Below are positions 1-10,440 of a stretch of 64,000 nt of DNA, in pieces. Source of the stretch: Sipunculus nudus (lineage: Eukaryota; Annelida; Sipuncula; Golfingiida; Sipunculidae). Under the pieces are notes generated by a model. It was not told where the DNA came from. It searched no databases and saw nothing but the letters and a program-made list of their open reading frames with translations. Location: assembly GCA_026874595.1 (NCBI GenBank), contig CM049318.1, positions 54,453,250-54,517,249 on the forward strand, given 5' to 3'. Position numbers and translations under genes: made by a program. How positions within the stretch are numbered: position 1 is the stretch's first letter; each line of letters starts with the position of its first letter.

Positions 1-751
1 AAGTATGTAATTCCTAAAATAACATTATCTAAAATAATTTCGAAAAAAAATAACGGAATTATTTATGACTTTTTTTATATTAGAACATGCGTTAAGATCT
101 GTAAAATGAATGAGAGAAAAAAGGACACCAGGGACGTATTGCATTTATTTTGGATTGATTGACACTTTGATGACACACCTAATGAAATGTGTTGATATTT
201 TTTTCGTATTTTCCAACAGATTCTTCCGAAATACTGATGTGTTCAGGTATCATCTTTGGCAAAAACCCTTATATCTAAAATCATCCAGAAAATTGTTTTA
301 ATTTCATATTAGTCTATATAAAGCATGAATTGTTTTAAACTGGTTACAGTGTTCCTTTACCAACTTTTTATTCATTTTGATATGATATTTTAGCATTTTT
401 TAAAAAATATTAAATGTTTTAAAGGGTACGCTATTTTACCACTCAGTAAAAGTAAACTACTTTTTAGTGGATTAATACTAAAAAAACATATATTTGTTTT
501 TCCTTTCATGTTAAAAAAAACGAAATTATAATTTTTAATGAATCAAATTCTAAAAATTTAAAATAAGGGTAGATAGTATCATGGATTGTGTTTAGATATA
601 AGCGTTTTTGCCACAGATCCTTCCTTAAGTCACGTGAACATATGAAATTCAACCGTAACTATCGATTGTATAGGAAATATATATCTATGCAATATTTAAC
701 GATATATTTGTTGTAGTATGATTTATACAGTTCTTGTAATATTATATTCAG

Positions 752-930
752 CTGCCATACAATCTGCTGTGGCGGGCCATTGAATACGAAATCCAGCCGA
801 TATGCACTCAGCACCAGATCGGCATCCTGGCCTACTCCCCTCTCCAGCAGGGGTTGCTTACCGGAAAGTTCCGCAAACCGGAAGACGTCCCTGAAGGGAG
901 GAGAAGGACGAAGCTGTTCTCAAGCTCCGG
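752..930 (+). CDS. Aldo/keto reductase, first of four visible exons (gene 5' end lies outside the window)
   Basis: This exon encodes 59 residues plus two bases of the next codon. It begins LPYNLLWRAIEYEIQP and contains ILAYSPLQQGLLTGKF, the late-barrel signature of the aldo/keto reductase superfamily (NADPH-dependent carbonyl reductases with a TIM barrel, usually cytosolic). It is bounded by an acceptor ending TATTCAG and a donor GTAAGG. It ends in phase 2, exactly what the 52-nt exon at 7649 needs. Together the four exons give a continuous 162-residue C-terminal half; the catalytic Asp/Tyr/Lys/His half must be encoded upstream of base 1. The sequence resembles the YajO/Tas-like AKR proteins that automated annotation often calls 1-deoxyxylulose-5-phosphate synthase YajO-like; substrate cannot be told from this part. 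A 76-residue frame starting at 780 is a shadow in another frame. Seen: the exon and splice sites. Known: the family motifs. Inferred: the exact subfamily. Confidence 0.93.
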
Positions 931-1429
931 GTAAGGCAACTTCACATAATCTGAATAATATCTTCTGTAATTGTTATATCCATCACAGCCAAAATATTCC
1001 GCCTTTTTAACCTAATTATTATAATGAGCCCAAAAACGGACCTACACAGAAGGTATTCTGTGCCCATGGTGGCAAAAGCTGTTTAAAACATAATAATAAC
1101 ATCACAAAGGTCGATGACGTACTGACTGACTTCATCAACTGGTATCGCTGTTCTCCAATTTTTTAATATATCACAGTCATTGTGAACTGTCTTGCAATAT
1201 TTTGGATTATTTTTCTCATACGAATTACGTGCCAGTTAAGACATTATTATACACTCGGTAGCATGTTCTTTTTGGCAGAGCTCTGCCAAATTATGTAAAT
1301 TTGTTTTGTCAGATAATGAACGGTTACAGTGCCAACGGTCACCTGATTGGTTGCTCTTTAGTCCAATGCTTATGATTATTCATTGTAAGAGTATGCAATT
1401 AAGGTCACGTAAAGTTCATGGTGAGGTCA

Positions 1430-1930
1430 ATTAAGCCTTCTCCGTCGGACTTCTCACCTCATTAAATATGCGTGAATTTTGCCGAGAATTTAATTCAGGG
1501 GAGATATAATATGGGTTTAATATAATATTGATAAATATTAAAATGAGTTTACAAAAAAAGCATAAAGTATGTGACCTCTGACCTCATTAAATATGCATAG
1601 ATTTTTTTCAGAAAATGAAGCTACGCTAGATATCATGTTGGTAAATATTTCTTTCGAAATTTATCAAAATCCATATTACTGGTAAGTTACTGCAGCGACA
1701 CCACAAAAAACCTTGGTGACCTTTGACCTCAAAAGATATACATGTGTGGATTTTGCCTATAGAACTCGAATGAGATAATCTATGGTGAGACGTTATGGTG
1801 AATTTTATGAATATCCGTCAAACCTCTGGTAAGATATCGCATCGACACTAAAAGTTAACGGATGGACAACGGACGGACATACGAACGGACCGTGGGTATA
1901 CCATAAAACGTCCCCTCATGGACAGGGGTA
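1430..1930 (+). repeat. Dispersed repeat with short tandem core and ACGGAC microsatellite (copy 1)
   Basis: Sub-units carrying ACCTCATTAAATATG occur near 1456 and 1582 and a diverged one (TTTGACCTCAAAAGATATAC) near 1722. The segment TTATCAAAATCCATATTACTG is followed by GGTAAGTTACTGCAGCGACA. It ends GGACAACGGACGGACATACG then CCGTGGGTATACCATAAAAC and an imperfect hairpin (CCCCTCATGGACAGGGG). A related copy is at 53165-53515. The layout of tandem core plus ACGG microsatellite resembles pearl/HINE-type non-autonomous elements of bivalves; that link is inference. Confidence 0.75.
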
Positions 1931-2953
1931 TTAGAACTACCCCATATGCCTGTATGCACCGGGAAACGATTCGCGGTAATTCGTACGAATGTAAATCGAG
2001 CCACTGAAGATCATCTTTCAAGCCTTACTTTAGCAAACCGCACTTATACGAATTAGTAGCCTGGTGTAGACAAAGTAATTTCATTCACGATCCGGATTGT
2101 TTCAAAGTGCGGATGTGTTTCCCGTACATGTGGTAGCCTAAAGTAATTCAGACCAAGCAGTACAATATTCCTATTAACAGTACATCGGTTCCTATAGTGT
2201 GTACAGGCAAATCCGTGCCTTATCTAAATCAGGCCAATTTCTAGCCGTAATATACACCTCCACGGGTGTTTATGAGTTATCGGCAATTTGTTCCATTTAA
2301 CGAGGGGAGGGGGACTCTCTTTGTTCCCCAACAGCGCAAAATTTGATAATATTAAAAAAAAATCATCTGCCAATGTCTGCGTTATAGCTCTCTAAACTGC
2401 TAGCTGATTTTCCTAAACGTACGCAAAAGTTCGGGGACTCATAAAATTGCTTCTTTAGCCTAGAATAGAGTAATATTTACAAATTTGCACCTGATATTTA
2501 TTTTTACCTTGACCCATTTTTTCGACTTCAGCCTCTAGTTTTATAGCCTTTCGTCCACTCCATACCGCTGTAATCTAAAGCCAGAGTAGAAACACTTACT
2601 TTGGCGTATAGATTTTGTAACTTTACGCAACTGAAGAACATGACTTTAAGACACGAGGTTTTTTTTTTAATGTAAGAGAAGCGGGCTGTGCAAAGGATGT
2701 GCCTCGGGCTATTCCCTGTCATTGAACGCAATGTACACACAGTGCCGGCACGGAACATCTGAACACCGTATGGCTATATTTCCCTTGCGAGAGAGACAAT
2801 GATTTCTTTTTTTCATGCTCTAGCTCTCTGGGCTTTACATATTAAAACGTATTGATTCATTGCCTTTTACCGGTGTTGACAAGAGCTTTCATCATGTTTC
2901 ATTACGACGGAAACCCAGATAAAACTGATCACAACAGCTGGAGGGCATTTCAA

Positions 2954-3049
<96 letters not shown>
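2954..3049. repeat. (CT)n(TA)n compound microsatellite
   Basis: About 50 bases of CT followed by about 45 of TA; explains overlapping frames on both strands. Confidence 0.98.
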
Positions 3050-3052
<3 letters not shown>

Positions 3053-3122
3053 CGGAAATATTTACACCAACACCCACATGTTTTATGCATTGTATCCTCA
3101 TTCTTTATTACCTCCTCCCGGC

Positions 3123-3385
3123 AGCGGTTATACACTGCAGTCGGTCAAGAACTCCTTAGTTTTAACGGCTGCTTTCTTTAGCAAGTTTTTCAGGATCTCA
3201 ATACCAGGGCTGGCACAAGGCCATGAATCAGATAAACGAGATTAGGGTGTGGGGGATTTAAAACTTGGATTTGGATGCACAGTCTCATTAGTCAAATTAC
3301 AATTGTTTGACTATGCGAGCTCTGCATGATGGCGAGATCGGGAGAATTTCGGTGGAGATCTTGAATGACAGCAGTGCATAACGCC
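3123..3385. mobile_element. MITE-like element, copy 1 (rearranged)
   Basis: Starts AGCGGTTATACACTGCAGTC and ends GACAGCAGTGCATAACGCC, an imperfect terminal inverted repeat. The interior includes CCAGGGCTGGCAC (the reverse of GTGCCAGCCCTGG in the other copies) and a forward-oriented piece with TTGGATGCACAGTCTCATTA, so it seems to be two fragments joined head to head. It directly follows a (CT)n(TA)n tract. Confidence 0.6.
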
Positions 3386-3546
3386 TTCATGGGGAGTGTA
3401 GCATCCAAACGACCTCTTGGATGCCCCGACCGAATGAATTTCTGGGTGACAGGTACAATAGGCCCAACAAGATCACCCATAACCCAGGGCAACCAATTGT
3501 GAACAGCTTCCTGGCTCCATATAAAGGTGCTTCGCCCTCCTCATGT

Positions 3547-3764
3547 AGTGGTTATACAGTGGGACATCCGCTCTGATTGGATTATTGGCCGTCTGCCAGA
3601 ACCGATGTAATTAGACCAACGTGAGCGGGTGTCGCATGATTGAAATTTGGAGCTGGATGCACAATGCGGCACCACGCTCTCATTGGTCTGATTCCTTGCT
3701 CTGCGCCAGCCCTGGTGGTGGACCTGTGAACCTTGCTGGAACGAGTGTAGTGTAGAACCGCTGC
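3547..3764 (+). mobile_element. MITE-like element, copy 2
   Basis: Begins AGTGGTTATACAGTGGGAC and ends GTAGTGTAGAACCGCTGCG, an imperfect inverted repeat. The interior GGATGCACAATGCGGCACCA, CTCTCATTGGTCTG and CGCCAGCCCTGGTGG is shared with copies at 60511 and 23545. No ORF; non-autonomous. Confidence 0.7.
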
Positions 3765-3859
3765 GTGAGTAGAGTAGAAGTCTTTAAGTACTTAAGTATT
3801 AAAGTGTATTTATATTTTATTTTACCAAAGGTTGCTATAAATTGAGGAAATTATTCAGA

Positions 3860-6800
3860 GAGAGTGACCTTAAAATGTCACCAATAACACAGGCATAAAT
3901 CGTTACGGCTTGACCTGGAATCTTCTAATTTGACATGCTTGGAGGCTGAAAAATCTCCTTAAAAACCTGAAATTAGGTCTCCGTAACCCATATCCTCGGA
4001 GCTATGAGTCTCAGAAATACCCCCAGAATAACTGAAAAATTGATACAAAAACTCCAGTATCTGAACAACTAATGCATTGATCACCATGATTCTTTGCATG
4101 CATATTGATCATGGAGAGTTTCAGTATTTCCTGTGGACTGGTGGCGCCACCTTTGTTTATTTTAGTCATTTTTTTAGCTCAGCTGACTGAAAGTCATCTG
4201 AGCTATAGCGATCACTCTTTGTCCGTCGTCCGTCTGTCTGTCTGTCCGTCTGTCTGTCTGTCCGTCTGTCCGTCTGTCCGTCTGTCTGTCCGTTAACCAG
4301 GCACAAATCGTAACCGCTAGAACTGGAATCTTCTTACTTGACATCCTGGGAGGTCCATGAAAAATCTCCTTGGAAACCAGAAATTAGGTCTCTGTTACCC
4401 ATATCCTTCGAGCTATGGGCCCCCCAGAAAAGTCCAAAATTTCATACAAAAACTTCAATATCTCATTAACTACTTGACTGATGGTCATGATTTTTGGCAT
4501 ACATATTGATCATGAGAGGTTCCATCAGTTCCTTAAGACTGGTGGCGCCACCTATATTTTTCGATTTTTTACGAATTTTTTTCTCTATTTTTGAGACCTT
4601 TAAAAATGTGAACATCTTTTAACAAGGCACAAATCGTAAAGACTGGACCTAGAATCTTCATTCTTGACACACTTAGAGACCTATGAAAAGTCTCCATGGA
4701 AACCAGAAATTAGGTCTCTGTTACCCATATTCTTCGAGCTATGGAGCCCCAAAGTACCCCCAAGAAAAGTAAAAAATTTCATACAAAAACTTCAATATCT
4801 CATTAACTACTTGACTGATGGTCATGATTTGTGGCATAACTATTGATCATGAGATGTGTCATCACTTCCCGCAGACTGGTGGTGCCACCTTTATTGTTCG
4901 ATTTTTTACGATTTTTTTTCCTCTATTTTTGAGACCTTTAAGGATGCTGTCATCTGTTAGCATGGCACAAATCGTAACGACTGGACCTAGAATCTTCATT
5001 CTTGACACACTGAGAGGTCCATGAAAAATACCCTTGGAAACCAGAAATTAGGTCTCTGTTAACCATATCCTTCGAGCTATGCGGCCCCAAAGTACCCCCC
5101 CAGAGTAGTCAAAAATTTCATACAAAAACTTCAATATCTCAATAACTACATCACTGATGGTCATGATTTTTGGCATACATATTGATTATGAGATGTTCCA
5201 TCAGTTCCTGCAGACTGGTGGCGCCACCTTTGTTATCTATCAAGAGGGTAAAATTGCAACAACTGGACCTAGAAACTTCATTCTTGTCATGCAAGGAGGC
5301 CCATGAAGAGTGCCTGTGGAAACTCGAAATTAGGTCTCTGTTACCCATATCCTTCAAGCTGTAGGACTCTGAAGTATCCCTCAGAATAATGGACAATTTG
5401 ATACAAAAGCTGAAGTATCTGAACAACTAATACGGAGATCATCATGATTCTTTGCATGGATATTGACCATGGAATGTGTATTTATTTTATTTACGAATTT
5501 TTTTCTCTATTTTTGAGACCTCATAAGATGCGGTCATCTGTTAACATGGCACAAATCGTAACAACTGGACCTAGAATCTTCTCTCTTGACATGCTGAGAG
5601 GCCCATGAAAAGTTTCCTTAAAAACTTGAAATTAGGTCTCTGTTACCCATAACCTCTGAGCTATGGGGCTCCGAAGTACCCCCCAGAATAATGGAAAATT
5701 TGATACAAAAGCTCAAGTATCTGAACAATTATTATATTGATCACCATGATTCTTTGCATGGATATTGATCATGAAATGTTTCATCAGTTTCTGCATTCTG
5801 GTGGCGCCACCTGTATTTTTTCAATTTTAGCTCAGCTGACTGAAAGTCATCTGAGCTGTAGGGATCACCTTTTGTCTGTCGTCCGTCCGGCCATCCAGGC
5901 GTCTGTCTGTTAACAGGGCACAAATCGTAACCGCTAGACCGGGAATCTTCTTACTTGAAATCCTGGGAGGTCTATGGAAATTCTCCTTGTAAACCTGAAA
6001 TTAGGTCACTGTGACCTATATTCTTCGAGCTATGGGGTTCTGAAGTACCCCCCAGAATAATGCAAAATTAAATACAAAAGCTCAAGTATCTGAACAACTA
6101 ATGCATTAATCACCATGATTCTTTGCATGGATATTGATCATGGAGTGTTTCATCAATTTCTGGAGATTGGTGGTGCCACCTATATTTTTTTTATTTTTTA
6201 CGATTTTTTTTCTCTACTTTTGTGATCTTAAAACATTTGGTCATCTGTAAACAGGCACATATCATAATGACTGGACCTAGAATCTTCTGTCCTCACGTCC
6301 AGGGAAGCCCATAAAAGGTCTACATGGAAACCCGAAATAAGGTCCCTGTTACCCATATTCTGTGAGCTATGGGGCTCTGAAGTACCCCCCCAGAATAAAG
6401 ATTTGGTCATATATTAACAGGGCACAAATCATAATGACTGGACCTAGAATCTTCTGTCCTCACCTCCAGGGAAGCCCATAAAAGGTCTACATGGAAACCC
6501 GAAATAAGGTCCCTGTTACCCATATCCTTCATGCTCTGGGGCTCCGAAGTACTCCCCAGAATAAAGATTTGGTCATCTGTTAACAGAGCACAAATTATAA
6601 TGACTTGACCTAGAATCTCCTTTCTTGATATGCTGGGAGGCCCCTGAAAAGTCTCCTTGTGCACCTGAAATTACATCTCTGTTACCCATATCCTTCATCC
6701 TATGCGGCTTTGAAATACCCCCCAGAATAAACATTTGGATTTGTTAACAGGGCACAAATCATAATAACTGGACCTAGAATTTTATTTTTTGACATGCTGG

Positions 6801-7280
6801 GAGACCCCTGAAAAGTCATCTTGTAAACCTTGAAAATAGGTGTCTGTTACCCATATCCTTCATGCTACAGAGCTCCATAGTACCCCAATGAATATTGGAT
6901 GATTTTATACAAAAGGTCAAGTTTGGAAAAAGTATTTAATTCAAATTTGACATTCAGATGATAAAATTACTTTTGTCAATGTCTTCCTGGTCAGCTGAGC
7001 GTCATGACCCCTGGGTCACTTGTTTAAAATGTTGTTGTCTGTTAACAGGGCACAAATCGTAACCACTGCACCTAGAATCTTCTAATCTGATATCCAGGGA
7101 GGTCCATGAAAAATCTCTTAAGAAACCTTAAATTAGGTCTCTGTTACTCATATCCTTCAAGCTAAGCTTCAGTTGAATGTGGATACCGTTACAAAATTTG
7201 GCATTCATATGTTAAAATTCGTTTGTTAATGTCTTCTTATTCAAGTGAGCGCCATGACCCATGAGTAACTTGTTAAATCT
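3860..7280 (+). repeat. Tandem array A, ~12 copies of a ~165-340-bp repeat inside the reductase intron
   Basis: The landmark GGCACAAATCGTAA and variants recurs near 3893, 4302, 4627, 4966, 5249, 5550, 5918, 6256, 6422, 6588, 6752 and 7049. Units also share GACCTAGAATCTTC, AATTAGGTCTCTGTTACCCAT, CTCATTAACTAC, TGGTCATGATT and GGTGGCGCCACC. Full units are ~300-340 bp; four near 6256-6752 are truncated to ~165 bp. CAGCTGACTGAAAGTCATCT with a GTCCGTCTGTCTG microsatellite occurs inside at ~4180-4300 and ~5830-5900. The right end carries GTCAGCTGAGCGTCATGACC (from ~6990) and a diverged copy at ~7240. ORFs in the array are fortuitous. Confidence 0.9.
4226..4295. repeat. GTCCGTCTGTCTG microsatellite
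   Basis: Degenerate GTCC/GTCTG tetranucleotide run, the microsatellite part of the array A element. Confidence 0.9.
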
Positions 7281-7425
7281 AACCGCCTCCATTTTTAATG
7301 ATAACTGAACTAAGCAAATTTATCTGCAAAATTCCATCCTGTTTCGGACTACATAACAGGGCAGTAGCACACGCTTTCTCTCATTTTATATCCTGGTGTT
7401 AGCAAGGCCCCGGAACTACTGCACC
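7280..7425 (+). repeat. Dispersed repeat, copy 1 (inverted partner at 14850-15010)
   Basis: Shares CCGCCTCCATTTTT, TCTGCAAAATTCCAT, GTTTCGGACTACATAACAGG, GCAGTAGCACACGCTT and ATTTTATATCCTGGTGTTA with the reverse complement of 14850-15010. Non-coding. Confidence 0.75.
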
Positions 7426-7648
7426 TGCGGGCCCTGGGTGTGTATTAGTGAAATTTATCTGAGAGTTACAGCCTTCCCATTTAGCCTGCAGAAGGCTCAT
7501 CTGCCTCGGCTGAGATTGGAACTCACGTCAGGTAAATTGTAAATAGGCAAAAATTAAAATTTTTCCAAACTTCGAGAGTATGAATGATCGGCCGTGGCGG
7601 AAATATTAGCGTTTTATTCACTTCATTAGTATATGTTATGTTTTGTAG

Positions 7649-7700
7649 GAACAAACTATCGAAACATGGCGGCGAGGGGGCAGAAAGGCAGACATTTGAG
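7649..7700 (+). CDS. Aldo/keto reductase, short 52-nt internal exon
   Basis: This short exon is preceded by TGTTTTGTAG and followed by donor GTAAGG. Its first base completes a Gly codon left open by the exon ending at 930; then 17 codons read NKLSKHGGEGAERQTFE, ending in phase 0. This supplies the variable loop between the GLLTGKF strand and the ALDKIRAIC helix that is present in this AKR group (family pattern HGEEGxExETFxAL). The phase fit on both sides and the recovered motif make the call strong despite the small size. A 6.7-kb intron precedes it and holds the sense-oriented 337-bp repeat array. Confidence 0.9.
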
Positions 7701-7774
7701 GTAAGGCCCTGTCTAGTGTACACGTAGCCTAGGAACATTGGTAACATTATACAACATGTATACAACATGTAGTT

Positions 7775-7856
7775 TACCTCGCATATCCGTAACCTCAATA
7801 ATCCGAAACAAATTAAAGTTCCCCAACTATTTGGATATTCGAGGTTCTACTCTAGT
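7775..7856. mobile_element. Fragment with pogo/Tigger-like end
   Basis: Ends TATTCGAGGTTCTACTCTA, the complement of a TAGAGTAGAACCTCGAATA terminus, with an internal ATCCG pattern often seen in such ends. Only one terminus is recognisable. Confidence 0.4.
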
Positions 7857-8424
7857 ATAAAAAATGTAATACGTACACATTACACCACTCTCATGAATAC
7901 TTAAATTGCTTTATTTCTATCTGATGTATAACCTATATAAGGTTTTCAAATTACAAGCAAATTTTCCATGATGGTATTATTGTGTTAAAATTTATCAGCA
8001 AAATAATAACCAATCAACGTGTATTGGTCAGACAATTAGCTGCCAGAGCATGTTCGTTTTCATTAATAAAAAATAAGGATTTAATGATCATGATGTTCTT
8101 AATTAGAAATCTGCATTCTACTGAATGCACTCCTCCGCCAGGTGAGTGATCCATATAGTTACTCGTCAAAAACTAATTGATTCAGTAGCCCATTCCCGAA
8201 AAGCTCCAAAATGTCATGAGATTCCGCTCATGATTGCGTGGGTTATGTTGTGAACAAACACACACACACACGAACGGGAATGAATGCATACATACCCTCC
8301 TGGCGCAGGCAGTAAACAGTGTACATAGTATCTGCACATGTAAAGTAGTAAAAATTTGAGAGCTAGAGTATATTTTTATTAAAAGGAATTAAACGAAACT
8401 CCTTTATATTTTATTTTTTTGTAG

Positions 8425-8586
8425 GCGCTGGACAAAATTCGTGCAATTTGCGAATCTGAAAACCTTTCCATGGCAGCGTCATCCCTGGCTTGGGTTGCAC
8501 AGCAAGAATCAGTGACGTCATTGATTGTTGGGTGCAGGAACGTGGAACAAGTGGAAGCCAACGTGAAACTAGTCCAGCTAAAACAG
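8425..8586 (+). CDS. Aldo/keto reductase, C-terminal cofactor-binding exon
   Basis: Exactly 54 codons, phase 0 to phase 0. It starts ALDKIRAICESENLSMAA and contains SLAWVAQQ and TSLIVGCRNVEQVEANV. The last segment is the conserved AKR strand and helix that contact the NADP(H) adenosine phosphate (family pattern SxIxGxRxxxQxxEN). The acceptor is a T-rich tract ending TTTTTTTGTAG at 8424. The donor is not GT: the exon ends AAACAG and the intron starts GCAAGC, matching the GC-type donor consensus AG|GCAAG. No GT nearby keeps the frame into the next exon. Confidence 0.94.
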
Positions 8587-8893
8587 GCAAGCCATTTTTA
8601 CAGCGCTTAACCTAGTTAATATATACAATAGGACCCATTATGGTTTCGCTAGCTTCCACCTTCTATGGTTATAAATTACTATCGTTGTAGGCGGATGTGG
8701 TACTGGTATAATAATATTAAACACTACATTATGAGATACAACAATAACACTAGACACAACAGGCCTGGTTCCCTGGGGGAGGGGGGGGGGGTGGAGAGAG
8801 ATCCACTGGAAAAGTGCCCATTCCATCATCAGCCCTTGTGACAGCCAGGGATCATATGGTTCAAATCTCAACAGGAAGAGCCCCCTCCCCGCT

Positions 8894-8999
8894 ATCAGAG
8901 TATCAGATAGCCCGATTTAATCGGACTCAGTATTATTAGGCCCTGCCATATGCCTAATAATATTGAGTCCGATTAAATGGGGCTAAGCATCAGAGTATC
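8894..8999. mobile_element. Tiny foldback element: 33-bp hairpin arms flanked by 11-bp direct repeats
   Basis: Arms 8909-8941 and 8952-8984 are reverse complements with two mismatches (left AGCCCGATTTAATCGGACTC..., right ...GAGTCCGATTAAATGGGGCT) and a 10-bp loop CCTGCCATAT. The direct repeat ATCAGAGTATC lies at 8894-8904 and 8989-8999. This looks like a minimal MITE with target duplication, sitting in the GC-AG intron of the reductase gene. It could also be a replication-slippage inversion. Confidence 0.75.
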
Positions 9000-10243
9000 T
9001 CCCGCCATATAAAAATATAAAATAATAGTATATATGAATATTTTCATAATATATTATAAATATATTTATGATGTATTGTAATATATATATAAAATCGAGT
9101 TTATTTTCAATTTTCGAAAATCTTATTTTTTATAATTTAAATTTTACTTATTTCAGAAGGATCAAACTTTCTGGTTAAAAGACTTTACTGCCTATATAAT
9201 TTGTTCGATCCTATATATTAATATTATGGACCTAAGAGGCAGTTTGATTATAACCCACGAAGTCTTGTTTTGATGGAAGACACAAGCAAAATCGAGTGAT
9301 CTAATACACTTTCGTCTCTTACCACAGGGAAATTATTAAAGCCATTTAGGTAATTCTTGTAAAAATGTTCTCAAAGAGCCTTTGTTATTGATGTATGAGC
9401 TTGTCTATCTACAACAGAAAACAGAAAAACCAACATAAAAACCACGTAACCTGAGGTGGTCGTTTGTATATGTTCATAAGCTGAAAGGTCACTAGTTGCA
9501 TAATGATCTTTTTAAACATCGGATGTCACCTGATGTCTCAGGTCGATATAAACAAAACAAACAGCCTGTATGCGGCCGGATCTGAGCCTTTTTTTATAAA
9601 AGGTTTAAGTGATTATCTTTAGTTAGTAGAAGTCAGATATCGGAATAGGCCCCTTTAAGTACGTATTGTAAACTACCCATATGAAAAATAAGGTAAAAGA
9701 AAGGTCAAACTAACTAAAACTAGATATAAAGGATGAATTAGGCGTTGTTAAACACGGATAATTTTTACTTCGACCCTAACACCGTAGTTCCTTGTTACAA
9801 CTGATTATCTACATTTGATACTAACATGAACAACAAGTCCGTATTTCCTGAGTCTTAGGAATCAATACAGCCTCAGAAACGAAAAGTAACTACAAATAGA
9901 TGTATGAAATTATCACTGGAAGCCTCCCCACTTCCGGGCCCGCAACTGAGCGATAATCAATGCAATTCTGCGACCTAGAATTTATATTGCGCCCAAATTT
10001 CAGCTTTTGAAAATTAGCCAATCTAGCGCACACAGAAAATGACTGAAATGTCATTAAGAAGAATTTTGAAATCTGGGGATGGGGGTTAGTTTTGAAGAAG
10101 AGGGGCGCCTTTAAATCCGCCCCTGCAAGAAAAGTAAGAGCCGCGATTCCTATTGAACAATTATGTTCATGTGACTGTAGATTGAGATAAACTTTGTTGA
10201 ACTTCATCAAAGTATATTCTATTTTAATGCTGTTTTGTTACAG

Positions 10244-10339
10244 GAAACATTGAAGCAGCTATCGGAAGCCACAGACGCGTTAAAGGAACATTTTGGTCAC
10301 GTGCCGGATCTGTGGGCCAAAAAGAGCAGAACAAATTAA
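10244..10339 (+). CDS. Aldo/keto reductase, last coding exon with stop codon
   Basis: 31 codons and a TAA stop (10337-10339), beginning ETLKQLSEATDALKEHFG and ending DLWAKKSRTN. The acceptor is a T-rich tract ending TTGTTACAG at 10243. It continues the frame from the exon ending at 8586. Charged helical C-terminal tails ending like this are usual in bilaterian members of the group. The stop is followed by an AATAAA about 96 bases downstream, so this is the true 3' end of the coding region. Confidence 0.93.
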   Translation, partial: ETLKQLSEATDALKEHFGHVPDLWAKKSRTN

Positions 10340-10434
10340 AAACAGCCGACTTTCTGAATGACAAAGTTAAGGGCTATACAGATAAGCCGGACAAACTTCA
10401 AATGCCATATTTCACATATCAAAGATCAGTTCAT

Positions 10435-10440
10435 AATAAA
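10435..10440 (+). promoter_or_regulatory. Poly(A) signal AATAAA of the aldo/keto reductase gene
   Basis: A canonical AATAAA 96 bases after the TAA stop of the reductase gene, a normal spacing for a short 3' UTR. Position fits; transcript cleavage itself cannot be seen. Confidence 0.6.

Noticed and set aside
780-1010. 76-codon + frame over the reductase exon
   Set aside because: Out of frame with the conserved reductase reading frame of 752-930; a shadow.
4105-6664. Several 60-90-codon frames within array A
   Set aside because: They recur because the repeat unit recurs, include the GTCCGTCTG microsatellite, and show no protein family.
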